A DNA stretch of 64,000 nucleotides from Ancylobacter sonchi (GTDB lineage: Bacteria > Pseudomonadota > Alphaproteobacteria > Rhizobiales > Xanthobacteraceae). A program made the translations under genes and the position numbers. Below, one piece after another: positions 20,852 to 35,100 of this stretch (the first letter of the stretch is position 1; the number at the start of each line of letters is the position of its first letter). Location of the stretch: positions 778,551-842,550 of the forward strand of contig NZ_JAHBGF010000028.1 of assembly GCF_018390695.1 (NCBI RefSeq). The letters run 5' to 3'. The notes under the pieces were generated by a model, which was not told the DNA's origin, did not search any database, and saw nothing but the letters and a program-made list of their open reading frames with translations.

Positions 20852-21412
20852 TCAGAACGGAATTTCGTCGTCGATGTCGCTGCTGCTGCCGCCGCCGAAC
20901 GAGCCGCCACGCGAGGGCGCCCCGCCGCCGACCGCCGCCGGCTTGCGCTCGCCGCCGAAGGAGCCTCGGGCGGACGACCCACCGAAAGAGCCGCCGCCGG
21001 AGCCAAAATCGCTGCTGCCCGCGCCGTAATCGTCGCCGCCACTGGCACCCTCACCGCCGCCGCGGCTGTCGAGGATGGTCAGCTCGCCGCGGAACTGCCG
21101 CAGCACCACTTCGGTGAAATAGCGCTCGGCGCCGGCTTGGTCGGTGGCCTTGCGGGTTTCCAGCTGGCCCTCGATATAAACTTTCGTGCCCTTGCGCAGA
21201 TATTGCTCGGCGATACGCAGCAGGTTCTCGTTGAAGATCACCACGCTGTGCCACTCGGTGCGCTCGCGGCGCTCGCCCGAGGCCTTGTCGCGCCACGTCT
21301 CCGATGTAGCGATGCGCAGATTGCACACCCGGCCACCGTTCTGGAACGTCCGCACTTCCGGATCGCGGCCCAGATTGCCGACCAGGATCACCTTGTTGAC
21401 GCTGCCGGCCAT
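20852..21412 (-). CDS. ssb: Single-stranded DNA-binding protein
   Basis: A 186-residue SSB. Residues 1-110 form the OB-fold ([56 protein letters not shown]). A long Gly/Ser-rich linker (about 118-178) leads to the acidic C-terminal tip DIDDEIPF, which docks repair partners. GGAGG sits about 6 bp before ATG 21412; the open frame to 21601 is not used. It is divergent from uvrA, with a LexA box 148 bp upstream of the start. Confidence 0.96.
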   Translation of the reverse strand: MAGSVNKVILVGNLGRDPEVRTFQNGGRVCNLRIATSETWRDKASGERRERTEWHSVVIFNENLLRIAEQYLRKGTKVYIEGQLETRKATDQAGAERYFTEVVLRQFRGELTILDSRGGGEGASGGDDYGAGSSDFGSGGGSFGGSSARGSFGGERKPAAVGGGAPSRGGSFGGGSSSDIDDEIPF

Positions 21413-21560
21413 TCCGTCCTCCAAAATCCGTCTGCCGTATAGGATCGATGAGTATAGACCACGGCGCCGCTCATCGGCGGACTCGCGACGCCTTCGTCCA
21501 CATCTTTGGCACCGCGTCGGCACCGGAAGCCAAAGTCGCCGACCCTGTCGCCCAAACAAT

Positions 21561-21575
21561 GTTCTTGTTATGTTC
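21561..21575. promoter_or_regulatory. LexA (SOS) box between ssb and uvrA
   Basis: GTTC-TTGTTAT-GTTC is an exact match to the alphaproteobacterial LexA operator GTTC-N7-GTTC. It lies in the divergent ssb/uvrA intergenic region, 148 bp upstream of the ssb start and 168 bp upstream of the uvrA start. uvrA and ssb are established SOS genes in this class, and lexA is in the same window with its own box. Confidence 0.85.
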
Positions 21576-21743
21576 GTATCATCGTGCATAGTGCCACGCA
21601 AGCCCGATGACGTTTCGGCCGAGCGACACTATGTTTGACGCCATGCAGCAAGCACGAGCACCCTCCCCGAGACGGCCATGCCGCCCACCGGGGGATCGGG
21701 TGCTTTCGTGCTGTCCCCTTGGGACCGGGATTGAGAGACAGGA

Positions 21744-24650
<2,907 letters not shown>

Positions 24651-25629
24651 TCCGAACCCCTCGTCTCGACGCGCCGCGATGTGCAGTGAGGTGTACGATG
24701 CGGCCAATCCGGCGGCGGAATGTCCGATGAGGACGAGCGGTGGAGGCAGTCACCTCTACCGCATTTGCCGGCCCGAGGAGTTCAGGCGGGGTGCCCCTTC
24801 GCCCGGGCGGGTCGCAAAGTGGCGAGTGCCCTTTTGCGCCTGCCGCTCCTGTCGAGCGGGATGGCATGGAATGGTGTCGTCCATGTCGCGGATGCCCAGT
24901 TGGAGCTTGCGATGATGGCTGGACACGGCGAGCCGGCCTCCATGCCACGCGCGGTTGGCTGTACGAACGGCGGCAGGGTGGCAACCGTCCGGCGACCGGG
25001 CCGTAACGGCACGGATTGACGCGGCCGGCGTCGCTGATGTCCGGTTAGCGCTCGCGAAGGTTCACTGCCTCCGGCCAGCGCCCCTGCCCTCTGCGACTGG
25101 TAGCGTTGGCTGCAAGACGAACAGACCGGGGCAACATCCTCGCAGGGATGCGTGACGACGTGGAATGAGCTCGACCGCCTCGCGATGGTGCAAACGGTGC
25201 TCGCAGCCGCACAGGTGCCGGCGGGTTGGTCTGCCCTTCCTTCTCGCGCTATCGGCTGCGGGAAATATAAGCCGTTAGCATCGGGCTGCCGACCGGGCCG
25301 GTAGGGCATGGGGCGAGGTCGACCGCGACATACTGGATCGCAGTCGACATGTGCCATGGCGGCCGCCGCTGTGGACGAACCTACCCTTGCGTCACGATCC
25401 GTCTGCTGCGGTCGACATCGGCTTCCCGATCGGTCCGTAACGGACCCGACCAGGACCCGCTATACCGCCGGCACTTGATGGAGGGGTCGATGCTCGGGTC
25501 GATGCTTGGGTCGATGGTTCACCCCGATCGGCGGCCTGTTCATTCGCCACGCACCATCGGCCACATGGGATGGGATGCATCGGGTTCGCAGCCGAGCCGA
25601 TGACGCACGGAACCAAGCCGCCTGTCGTG
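24651..25629. other. Gene-poor decayed region downstream of uvrA
   Basis: About 980 bp with no intact gene. Short overlapping frames on both strands have no ribosome binding sites and no family resemblance I can defend. It directly adjoins a shattered IS5-like transposase and is probably part of the same accumulation of dead DNA. Confidence 0.55.
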
Positions 25630-26407
25630 TTCCAGGGGGTGAGATTGAGTTGGTCCACCAAGTGGATGAGGCTGCGATGCAGACGGCTGAAAGGAAGATG
25701 TCTGCGCGCTTGTCGTCGCGGGTAGCGATGCGCCGGAAGTCCTTAAGCCTGCAGAATACCCACCCGATGGGGTTTCGAGCGCGATAGGGGTCGCGGTCGT
25801 GGGCGTGCGGGTTCTTGCGGGTCGGATCGGTGGGCATGGCGGGTTCGGTTCCGCGCCCGGTGAGCCAGCCGCACAGGCTTGTCGCGTCGTCGGCCCGATC
25901 GGCCAGCAGCGTGTGGCGGGGTGGCGGATGGCGAGCAGCGTTTTGGCGCCGGCGAGGCTATGAGCGGTGCCGGGTGTCGGGACGAAAGCGACGGGTGGCC
26001 GCGATCATCGCTCCACGCGTGGATTTTGGTGGTTCGCCCGCCACGCGAGGCGCCTATGGCATGATGATGCCCGCTTTGCGCTGGCAGCCGAGGAGCGAGC
26101 TTTGCTAGGGGTGGCGCCCACCGCACCCGTGCCCCCCAGTCGAGGCGTAGAGAATCCGCTTTTACACGCCCTGCCGGCTCCAACGGCTCCATCGATTGCA
26201 GACGATGGAGGGACCGTAGACGCTTGGGTCGTCCTTCCAGCGACCGCCCGAACGCATGTGCCTGATCCCCGAGATCACGCGCCGGCCATCAACGCGCCGC
26301 ACCCCACGACGGCCCCGCGACAAAGGCGGCTGGATTGCCGCCCATTCTACATCCGACAGCCGATAAACCTCTTGCTTTCGCGCCACCCGAAAACCACCGA
26401 ATGCCAA
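25630..26407 (-). pseudogene. Broken IS5-family transposase
   Basis: Minus-strand pieces in several frames line up as one IS5-like transposase: the N-terminus VYRLSDVEWAAIQPPL ... RRVISGIRHMRSGGRWKDDP (26400-26170), then IGASRGGRTTKIHAWSDDRG (near 26040) with the first catalytic Asp, LLADRADD (near 25910), and the C-terminus PTRKNPHAHDR ... CRLKDFRRIATR (25830-25720). At least two frame changes and internal stops are present. The catalytic Glu of the usual N-x-[IV]-E-R-x-F motif is Gly here (RNPIGWVF). No terminal inverted repeats were identified. Confidence 0.85.
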
Positions 26408-27703
26408 GGGGTCAGATCCCTACCCTTCCAACACCCCCACTCGGGTTTCGAACCGAGTTCGCAGTCGGGATGAGCAACGCCCCCCTGTGCGGGCAGGATG
26501 GCCCTACCGGAATGCTTCATCGCCTGTGCGGGTGGTGGCAGGCGGTCTCGGTTTCACGATCGGACCGTCGCGGGTCCGGGCAAAGCCGGCCATACCAACG
26601 GTACATCGGTCGATGCTGGCAGGAATGGCCGGCAATGGCGGATCGGGCATCCTGCGTCGCTCGCACCGTCGACTGCCGAAACGGGGTTCGCAGTGGCCCC
26701 GCTCCGACCGCAACCGACGGAACGAGACTGGCCGTGCCGCAGATACGCGGGCGAGGCTGGCCGGGACGGGCCAGCCCCAGCGGGCGGGCTGTCGGGGCAC
26801 CAGGCATCGTCGAAGGTGAATTGCAGCGGTCTCCCGACCACCGTGCTCCGGTGGGATGGCGGCTCGGAAGTGCAGTCTGTCAGGCACTCGCCCGACATAG
26901 ACAGACGACGCGGGCCACCGCCGCGCGGGACTTGCGAGTTCGCCGCGCCGGGCCGAGCGTTTCGCTGGGGGGAGATCCAGCGGCCTCGCAGCTGAAACGG
27001 TCGGCCCGGCGAGCGATTGCACGATCGACGCTCTCGCCGTGATCGCCAGTGCCGGCCGGTGATTCCGATGTCTCGCGACGCGCATTGGCAATCCGCGGTC
27101 CGAATGCCCCAATCTCCCCTCCGATGCTGCCTCGGAGGGTCGAAGTGCATCGAGCCCGGATCGGCCCGATGGCTGGTCGATGGCGTACTCTGTTCCCGGC
27201 TTCAGTGCCGCGGCGAGGACCGGCACAACCTCGACGCCGGATCGCCCCGGCGACCGATCGAAGGTACCAAGATCTTCTCGCGGCTGTGATGCCCCCGGCA
27301 GCTAAGGCCTCCTCCGGCGCGACAGGTGGGATAGGGTTCTCGCCATTCCCTTCGCGCCGAGGTCCTTGTCTCGCGAAGGCTCATCACGTCGTAACCCTTT
27401 CCGAGCGAGTTGCAGCCGGTCCGGCCGAGCGGCGCGTTCGGCGCCGAGCTCTCGGGAGGAGGGAGCGACCGGTTTCGCCAAGAACGTCCTGTCGCTAAGG
27501 GCACTCGCCAGCGCTCGGACCGATGGTCGGCCGCGGGACCGCCGCCCGGAACGGCAGGGGTGCCGCGTGGCGCCGGTCCGAGCAATGGCCGTGCGCGAAC
27601 GGGAAAAACGATACCGTTTCGCAAGGCACCCCATCCGCTATCGCCCCCCGTTCGGCCGCGCGAGGCGCCAGCGTGAGGGTGGAGGCCCGCCAGAGCGGGC
27701 GCC
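26408..27703. other. Unassigned 1.3 kb between IS5 remnant and ctaA
   Basis: No gene can be supported. Frames of 100-240 codons exist on both strands, as expected at this GC content, but they overlap each other, are rich in Arg, Pro and Ala, lack leaders, and match no family I know. I regard it as eroded accessory DNA. The last 250 bp upstream of 27703 hold the 3' flank of ctaA. Confidence 0.5.
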
Positions 27704-28777
27704 TCAGGCGGCGGCGCGGGTGCGGCAGAGGTGCAGCGTGGCGCCGATCAGCACGATGGTCGCGCCGAACTGGTGCGCCAGCGCGATGTCGATCGGCACC
27801 TGGTGGATCAGCGTCAGGATGCCGAGCAGCGCCTGCGCCGCCACCAGCCCCATCAGCAGCGCCGCGCGGCCGCCGGCCGGGCTCGCGCGCAGCGCCAGCC
27901 AGTTCACCACCGCCAGCGCCAGCACCGTATAGGCGGTCATGCGATGGTTGAACTGCACGGTGAGCACATTCTCGAACAGGTTGCGCCACGCCGGCTGCTG
28001 CACCAGCAGGTTCTCGACCGGCGGAATGAAATGCCCGTCCATCAGCGGCCAGGTGGTGTAGGTGAGCCCGGCATCCAGCCCGGCGACCAGGCCACCCAGG
28101 AAGATCTGCAGCAGCACGACGGCGAACAGCGCCCAGGCGAGCGGTACCGCCATGCCCGGCGCGTTCCGGCGCCCGCCCGGCACGGCCCGGACCGTGCGGG
28201 CCGGCCGCAGGCCGTCGGCCACCGCCATCGTGGCGGCGAGGATCAGGCAGGCCAGCGTCAGATGCGTCGCCAGCCGGTACTGGCTGACATCGACGCGTCC
28301 GACAAGGCCGGACGCCACCATCCACCAGCCGACCGCTCCTTGCAGCCCGCCGAGCAGGAACAGCCCGCCGAGCTTCCAGCGCAGCGGGCCGGTGACCAGG
28401 CCGCGCCACAGGAAATACAGGAAGGGCAGCAGGAAGACGAAACCGATCAGCCGGCCGAGCAGCCGATGCCCCCACTCCCACCAGAAGATGGTGCGGAACT
28501 CGGCGAGGCTCATGCCCCGGTTGATCTGCTGATATTGCGGGATCTGCTGGTATTTCTCGAACTCGGCCTGCCACGCCGCTTCGGAAAGCGGCGGAAGGGC
28601 GCCGGTGACCGGCTTCCACTCGGTAATCGACAGGCCGGACTCGGTGAGCCGCGTGGCGCCGCCCACCACCACCATCAGCACGATCAGCGCCGCCACCGCA
28701 TAGAGCCACAGCCGCACCGGACGCAGCCGGTCCGAAGCCGGCGCGGCGGAAAGATCGATGGTGCCGGAGAGGGCCAT
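27704..28777 (-). CDS. ctaA: Heme A synthase (CtaA/COX15)
   Basis: A 357-residue inner-membrane enzyme oxidising the C8 methyl of heme O to heme A for aa3-type cytochrome oxidase. Eight TM helices are apparent. Conserved blocks: [25 protein letters not shown] near residue 40, [15 protein letters not shown] near 98, LATHLTLA near 170, [12 protein letters not shown] near 236, [10 protein letters not shown] near 275 and [11 protein letters not shown] near 335; the paired His residues are the heme ligands. ATG 28777 was selected. The gene borders the decayed region, and a DUF2842 gene lies divergently upstream. Confidence 0.95.
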   Translation of the reverse strand: MALSGTIDLSAAPASDRLRPVRLWLYAVAALIVLMVVVGGATRLTESGLSITEWKPVTGALPPLSEAAWQAEFEKYQQIPQYQQINRGMSLAEFRTIFWWEWGHRLLGRLIGFVFLLPFLYFLWRGLVTGPLRWKLGGLFLLGGLQGAVGWWMVASGLVGRVDVSQYRLATHLTLACLILAATMAVADGLRPARTVRAVPGGRRNAPGMAVPLAWALFAVVLLQIFLGGLVAGLDAGLTYTTWPLMDGHFIPPVENLLVQQPAWRNLFENVLTVQFNHRMTAYTVLALAVVNWLALRASPAGGRAALLMGLVAAQALLGILTLIHQVPIDIALAHQFGATIVLIGATLHLCRTRAAA

Positions 28778-28985
28778 ATGCAGTTCCTGCGGTTCGGCGG
28801 CCGGCCCTCATTGCGGAAGGTTCCGGCCGATCCGATGTTCGAGGTCGGGCTTCAACCCGCGGCGGGGGAGCGATACCGGATCCCGTCGCCGGGTTTCAAC
28901 CTAGCGTCGGAGCGGATATAGCTCACCGCGCGCCCGCACAACCGGGCGAATTGTCCCTGAGATCACTTATCGGGCAACCCCGCCG

Positions 28986-29258
28986 ATGGACGACCGCGCC
29001 TCCCGACCGACCGAGCGCCCGAGCGCGCCCCCTTCGCTGCCGCCGCGCCTGCGCAAGTTCATCGGCACCTGCCTGATCCTCATCCTGGTGATCGTCTGGT
29101 CGCTCGGCGCCATGGCGCTGGCGCAGGGCCGGGTGACGACGCTGCCGGGTTTCTGGCAGTTCATCGCCTATGTCGTGCTGGGCATCGGCTGGGTGGTGCC
29201 GGCGGCACTGCTGATCCGCTGGATGCAGAAGGGCGACCGCAAGCCGGAAACGCTCTGA
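28986..29258 (+). CDS. DUF2842 family membrane protein
   Basis: A 90-residue protein with a Pro/Arg-rich N-terminus and two TM helices (about 25-47 and 56-79), matching the alphaproteobacterial DUF2842 family: LRKFIGTCLILILVIVWSL and the aromatic-rich segment LPGFWQFIAYVVLGIGWVVPA. Function unknown. It is divergent from ctaA and convergent with the Wzz-like gene. Confidence 0.85.
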   Translation: MDDRASRPTERPSAPPSLPPRLRKFIGTCLILILVIVWSLGAMALAQGRVTTLPGFWQFIAYVVLGIGWVVPAALLIRWMQKGDRKPETL

Positions 29259-29315
29259 GCGCGGATCGGCCGGCGACCGGGCACGACCTATCGGCGCGAG
29301 CTTATCGCCGCGACC

Positions 29316-30767
29316 TCATGCCGCGTGCGGCAACCGCCCCGTCGCCGGCTCGGCGAAGGTGACCATGGCGATGTCGCCGAAGCCGCGCGCGGCCAGCGCG
29401 TCGAAGGCCTGCACCGCATCGGTGGTGCGGGCGCCGGGATGGGTGACGAGGATCAGCGTCGGGCCGAGCCCGGCGATGCGGCCGGCCTCCTCCAGCATGC
29501 CGAGCGGCGGCGCCGCCACCACCACATGGTCGTAGGTCTGCTCCAGCGCCCGCAGGATCAGCCCGAGGCGCTCGGACGCGACGAGGCCGTCCGCCTCGCG
29601 GGCACCGCGCCCCGGCGGGATGACATGGCAGCGCGAGGACGTCTCGCGATGGATGGCATCGGAAAAGCTGGCGACGCCGAACAGGAGGTCGGTGAGCCCC
29701 GGCGCGCGCGGATCGGCGGTGAGCTCGGCCAGCGCCTCGGCGGTGATGTCGAGGCAGACGATGACGACGCGCTTCTCGCAGGCGGCGAGCGAACGACCCA
29801 GCGCCAGCGCGCACTGCGCCGTGCCCTCATCCGCCGACGGGCCGGTGACGACCACCAGCCGCGCCGCCGCACCGCGCAGCCGCACCAGCCGCGACAGGTC
29901 GGCCAGCTCGCCATCACGGCCGAGCCGCAGCCGGGCACGCGAGGGGGTCTCCTCCGTCTCGTCCTCGCTGCGCGAGCCGATCCACGGCAGGTGCTGCACC
30001 GGCGCCTGCGGCACCTCGGCCGTCGCCGGATCGAGCCCGGCCCTCAGCAATTCCGGCCGCTGCCGACGCCACATCGCCTGCAGGAGGAAGGTGAGCGCGA
30101 AGCCGAACAGCCCGGCGCCCAGCCCCCATTCCAGCGGCGACAGGCCGAGCGCCTGGCGCGGCGGCAAGGCGCGCGACAGGCTCACCGGCGTTGTGGCGTC
30201 GCCGAACACCCGGCGCAGCTCGACATAGGATTCGCCGAACGCATTGGCGACATCGGCAGCCAGCACGCCGTCGGCGGCGGTGAAGCCGATGGTGGCGCGC
30301 CCGTCGGCGGTGGTGGTGAGCCGCAGCCCCGCCTCGATGGCGCGCAGCGCGCTCTCCTCGTCGACCGCTGCGGCGGCGAGCGCCGGCGAGAACGGCAGCA
30401 GCGCGGCCAGACCGCGCCCGGCGGTGAGCCGTTCGCCGAGGCCGTTGCGTTGCAGGACCTGGCGAGCGAATTCGCGTGAGGTGATGAGCTGGAACTGGCT
30501 GCGGCGGGCCGCGCTGGCGCGGGCATCGAGCGGCCAGCCCTCGACGCGCAGCCGCGCCTCGGCGACATAGCGCGGCTCGACGCTCTGATGCACTAAGCCG
30601 GCGGCGAGCAGGCCGACGATGAGCGGCGCGGCAAGATGGCGGCGGGCGAAGCGCCGGCAACGACCGAGGGCACGACGCAGCGCCGACACCGGCGTCTCCG
30701 CCGCTGTCGCCTCTCCCCGCGCGCCGGACGCCGGGACGTCCAGGACCTTGTCGCCGTCATCCATCAT
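29316..30767 (-). CDS. Wzz/BY-kinase-like protein with degenerate P-loop
   Basis: A 483-residue inner-membrane protein with the layout of polysaccharide co-polymerases fused to a tyrosine-kinase-like domain: TM1 about 43-61, a periplasmic Wzz-like region about 65-205, TM2 about 212-233, and a cytoplasmic Rossmann-like P-loop domain about 300-480. The Walker A position reads VVVTGPSADEGTAQC, lacking the GK[ST] core, while the following strand VVIVCLD and the late VVVAAPP strand are kept. There is no Tyr-rich C-terminal tail. It may regulate exopolysaccharide chain length without kinase activity. No other polysaccharide genes are nearby. Start is one of two adjacent ATGs. Confidence 0.75.
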   Translation of the reverse strand: MMDDGDKVLDVPASGARGEATAAETPVSALRRALGRCRRFARRHLAAPLIVGLLAAGLVHQSVEPRYVAEARLRVEGWPLDARASAARRSQFQLITSREFARQVLQRNGLGERLTAGRGLAALLPFSPALAAAAVDEESALRAIEAGLRLTTTADGRATIGFTAADGVLAADVANAFGESYVELRRVFGDATTPVSLSRALPPRQALGLSPLEWGLGAGLFGFALTFLLQAMWRRQRPELLRAGLDPATAEVPQAPVQHLPWIGSRSEDETEETPSRARLRLGRDGELADLSRLVRLRGAAARLVVVTGPSADEGTAQCALALGRSLAACEKRVVIVCLDITAEALAELTADPRAPGLTDLLFGVASFSDAIHRETSSRCHVIPPGRGAREADGLVASERLGLILRALEQTYDHVVVAAPPLGMLEEAGRIAGLGPTLILVTHPGARTTDAVQAFDALAARGFGDIAMVTFAEPATGRLPHAA

Positions 30768-30838
30768 CCGGCCATTAGACCGGAAGCGTGGTTTCCATGG
30801 CGTTAAGGCAGGGAAGCCTCAGGCAAGGGGAGCGACGA

Positions 30839-31708
30839 TCAGGCGGCCGGTTCGAACACCAGCATGGCGCCGAGCGCCGCCTTGGGACCGACGACGATGA
30901 CGCCCTCGATCTCCTCGGCGGTCATGCGGCTGGAGCCGAGCCGCTTGCGGGTGCGGTCGATATCCGCCACCGCGAAGCGGACCCCCGCGAGATGCAGGCC
31001 CGGCCCGGCGGGCGCGGTGGCGCCGAAGCGATCGTTGAACAGCTTGGGGTTCAGCACCTCGATACGGCCGCGCGGCGTCTCGGCGATGTACCAGCCCTCC
31101 ACCGCGCGGCGGAAAGCGGCGCCGGTGAACGTCGCGAGGAAGTCGAGATGCCCGGCCGGATCCTCGGCGGCCAGCACCACGCCGGCGACGCCGGTGGTGC
31201 CGTTCATGTGCCGCTGCAGGTCCGGCACCCAGAAATTCTCCGGATGGCGCTGGGTGCAGGTGAAGAAGCCGGTCTGCGGCGAGGCCGGATCGCGAGCGAA
31301 GGCCAGCGAGAACGCCACCTCGACATCGCTGCCGTCCGGCCGCTTGGCGGTGCGCTCGAAATCAAACAGGTCGAGACCACCGAAGCCGGCGGCGTCGAAC
31401 TCCGCCTTCTCAGCGGCGGGATCACGGCCCTCCAGCACCAGCATGGACAGGCCCGGCCCACGCTCGGCCAGGAATTCGCGGTTGAAGGCGCCGAAGGACA
31501 GGTTGGTCTCGCCATGCGGCGGGATGTGATCCGGCTCGGCGATCTCCAGCACTTCCATAAAGAAGCCGGGGGTCTGCACGATACGATTCTGCGTGCCCCA
31601 GGGATGGCGGTTGCGCGCCCCGACCGTGAAGCCCAGCATGTCGTAGAGCTCTCCCGCGGCTTCGAGATCGCGGACGACATGCACGACGTGATCGAGGCCA
31701 CGGGCCAT
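30839..31708 (-). CDS. VOC (glyoxalase-like) family protein
   Basis: A 289-residue protein with two vicinal-oxygen-chelate modules resembling the Glyoxalase_5 group: MARGLDHVVHVVRDLEAAGELYDMLGF at the N-terminus supplies a metal-ligand His, and the second half begins near residue 166 (TGVAGVVLAAEDPAGHLDFL). FTCTQRHPENFWVPDLQRH near 150 is characteristic. The substrate is unknown. GGAGGAG precedes ATG 31708 by 7 bp. Confidence 0.82.
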   Translation of the reverse strand: MARGLDHVVHVVRDLEAAGELYDMLGFTVGARNRHPWGTQNRIVQTPGFFMEVLEIAEPDHIPPHGETNLSFGAFNREFLAERGPGLSMLVLEGRDPAAEKAEFDAAGFGGLDLFDFERTAKRPDGSDVEVAFSLAFARDPASPQTGFFTCTQRHPENFWVPDLQRHMNGTTGVAGVVLAAEDPAGHLDFLATFTGAAFRRAVEGWYIAETPRGRIEVLNPKLFNDRFGATAPAGPGLHLAGVRFAVADIDRTRKRLGSSRMTAEEIEGVIVVGPKAALGAMLVFEPAA

Positions 31709-31868
31709 GGGCTTCTCCTCCGAACCCTTCCCGGCGGATCAGGCGAAACCGCCCGACCGAACGGAAAGCATCCTACCTTCAACAGGATGGAGCCCGTTTC
31801 TCCACAAAAGGCTTAAAGCGAAAGCTCAAAGCTCCTGCGGAAAGGCTCCAGCGGATGAGGCCCCGCCT

Positions 31869-33509
<1,641 letters not shown>

Positions 33510-33613
33510 CTAACTGCGAAAACGCGATTCGGCGAGGGCCGTCTTAGCCGGACGACCCCCGCTGTGGAGAAAAGAGCGAAACGGGACGGCGGGAGAGGCC
33601 CGCCGCCGGGCGA

Positions 33614-34021
33614 TCACTGCGACTGCGGAACCTGCGGCGCGGCGGGCGCCGCCGGGGCGGCGGGAGCGGCCGGAGCGGTGCCGGGCGCCGGCTGGGCGCC
33701 CTGGAGCTGCTCGAGCACGTTGCCGCCCGGCGCCGCCGGCGCGCCCGAAGGCAGCGTCGTCGGCGTGGAGAAGATCGAGGACGGCCCCCGGCCCCAGCCG
33801 GCCAGGATGGTCAGGCTCAGGCTGGTGATGAAGAACAGCGTCGCCAGGATCGCCGTCGCACGGGTCAGCACGTTGGCGGTGCCGCGGGCGCTGAAGAAGC
33901 CGCCACCGCCGCCACCGCCGCCGCCAATCCCGAGCCCGCCGCCCTCGGAGCGCTGGATCAGCACCACGCCGATAAGAGCCAGCACCACCATGAGGTGGAT
34001 GATGATGATTACGGTCTGCAT
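33614..34021 (-). CDS. secG: Preprotein translocase subunit SecG
   Basis: A 135-residue inner-membrane subunit of the SecYEG channel. Two TM helices (about 2-21 and 57-76) flank a Gly-rich loop (EGGGLGIGGGGGGGGGFFSARGTANVLTR, residues about 25-54), the SecG hallmark. A Pro/Ala-rich C-terminal tail (about 88-135) ending in repeated PAAPAAP units is longer than in enterobacteria and is usual in this order. tpiA is directly upstream. Confidence 0.94.
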   Translation of the reverse strand: MQTVIIIIHLMVVLALIGVVLIQRSEGGGLGIGGGGGGGGGFFSARGTANVLTRATAILATLFFITSLSLTILAGWGRGPSSIFSTPTTLPSGAPAAPGGNVLEQLQGAQPAPGTAPAAPAAPAAPAAPQVPQSQ

Positions 34022-34150
34022 CTGACGCCTTCAAAATCGAATACGGCGGCGGACGAAACATCGCCGCCGGCTTTTGTCGGTCGGGTTCCTACACGATCAC
34101 GCCCGGCATTTCCAGCGCGCCACGGAAGGCGGCTGAAACCGGGAGGCGCC

Positions 34151-34909
34151 CTACATATAGGCGCCGGCGATCGCCATGAAATCCCCCGCCTTCAAGCTGG
34201 CGCCGCCGACCAGCGCACCGTCCACATCGGCGACCGCCAGGATCTCGGCGGCATTGGCCGGCTTCACCGAGCCGCCATAGAGGATGCGGATGCCGTTGCC
34301 CACAACCTCGCCGAAGCGCGCGACCAGCGCCGCCCGGATGGCGCCGTGCATCTCGGCGATGTCGCCGATGCTCGGGGTGAGGCCGGTGCCGATCGCCCAT
34401 ACCGGCTCATAGGCGACGACGAGATTCGCCGCGCTCGCCCCGTCGGGAATCGAGCCGGCGAGCTGCACGCGCACCAGGTCGAGCGCGACGCCCTCCTCGC
34501 GCTGCTGCCGGTGCTCGCCGACGCAGACGATGGCGGCGAGCCCGGCGCCCCAGGCGGCCAGCGTCTTGGCGCGCACCGCCGCATCGGTCTCGCCATGATC
34601 GGTGCGGCGCTCGGAATGGCCGAGAATCACCGCGCTGCCGCCGGCGTCGAGGATCATCTCGGCGGCGATGTCGCCGGTGTGGGCGCCGTGGGTGTTGGCG
34701 TGGCAGTCCTGGCCGCCGACCGCGACCCCGGACGTACCGGCGGCGGCGGCGAGCGCGGCGATCAGCGTCGCCGGCGGGCAGATCATCAGCTCGGTGCGGG
34801 CGCGCAGCGCGGCGTCATAGGCGGCGACCATCCGGTCGAACTCCTGCACGGAGGCCTTCAGACCGTGCATCTTCCAATTGCCGGCGATCAGCGGACGGCG
34901 CGTCGTCAT
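34151..34909 (-). CDS. tpiA: Triosephosphate isomerase
   Basis: A 252-residue (beta/alpha)8 enzyme interconverting dihydroxyacetone phosphate and glyceraldehyde 3-phosphate. Active-site residues are visible: Lys in GNWKMHG (residue about 13), His in ILGHSERR (about 97), Glu in [13 protein letters not shown] (about 168), and the phosphate loops YGGSVKP and [12 protein letters not shown] 34909 fits the family; the frame to 34996 is excess. Divergent from the PpiD-like gene. Confidence 0.97.
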   Translation of the reverse strand: MTTRRPLIAGNWKMHGLKASVQEFDRMVAAYDAALRARTELMICPPATLIAALAAAAGTSGVAVGGQDCHANTHGAHTGDIAAEMILDAGGSAVILGHSERRTDHGETDAAVRAKTLAAWGAGLAAIVCVGEHRQQREEGVALDLVRVQLAGSIPDGASAANLVVAYEPVWAIGTGLTPSIGDIAEMHGAIRAALVARFGEVVGNGIRILYGGSVKPANAAEILAVADVDGALVGGASLKAGDFMAIAGAYM

Positions 34910-35100
34910 GAAAAGTCTCGCTCCCTCAAATACCCGCATTTCCAAGCTTGATGACCCGGCGTAACAGACCGCGCCGGACCGCGCAAATGGCCGCATGTGC
35001 GGCGTTGCGACACCATCGCGGCATCCCTATGATGCGCGCCTTTCGCGACCCGGGCCGAGACGCCCGGGTTTTTGCCGGCCTACGCCCGACGAGAACAACA

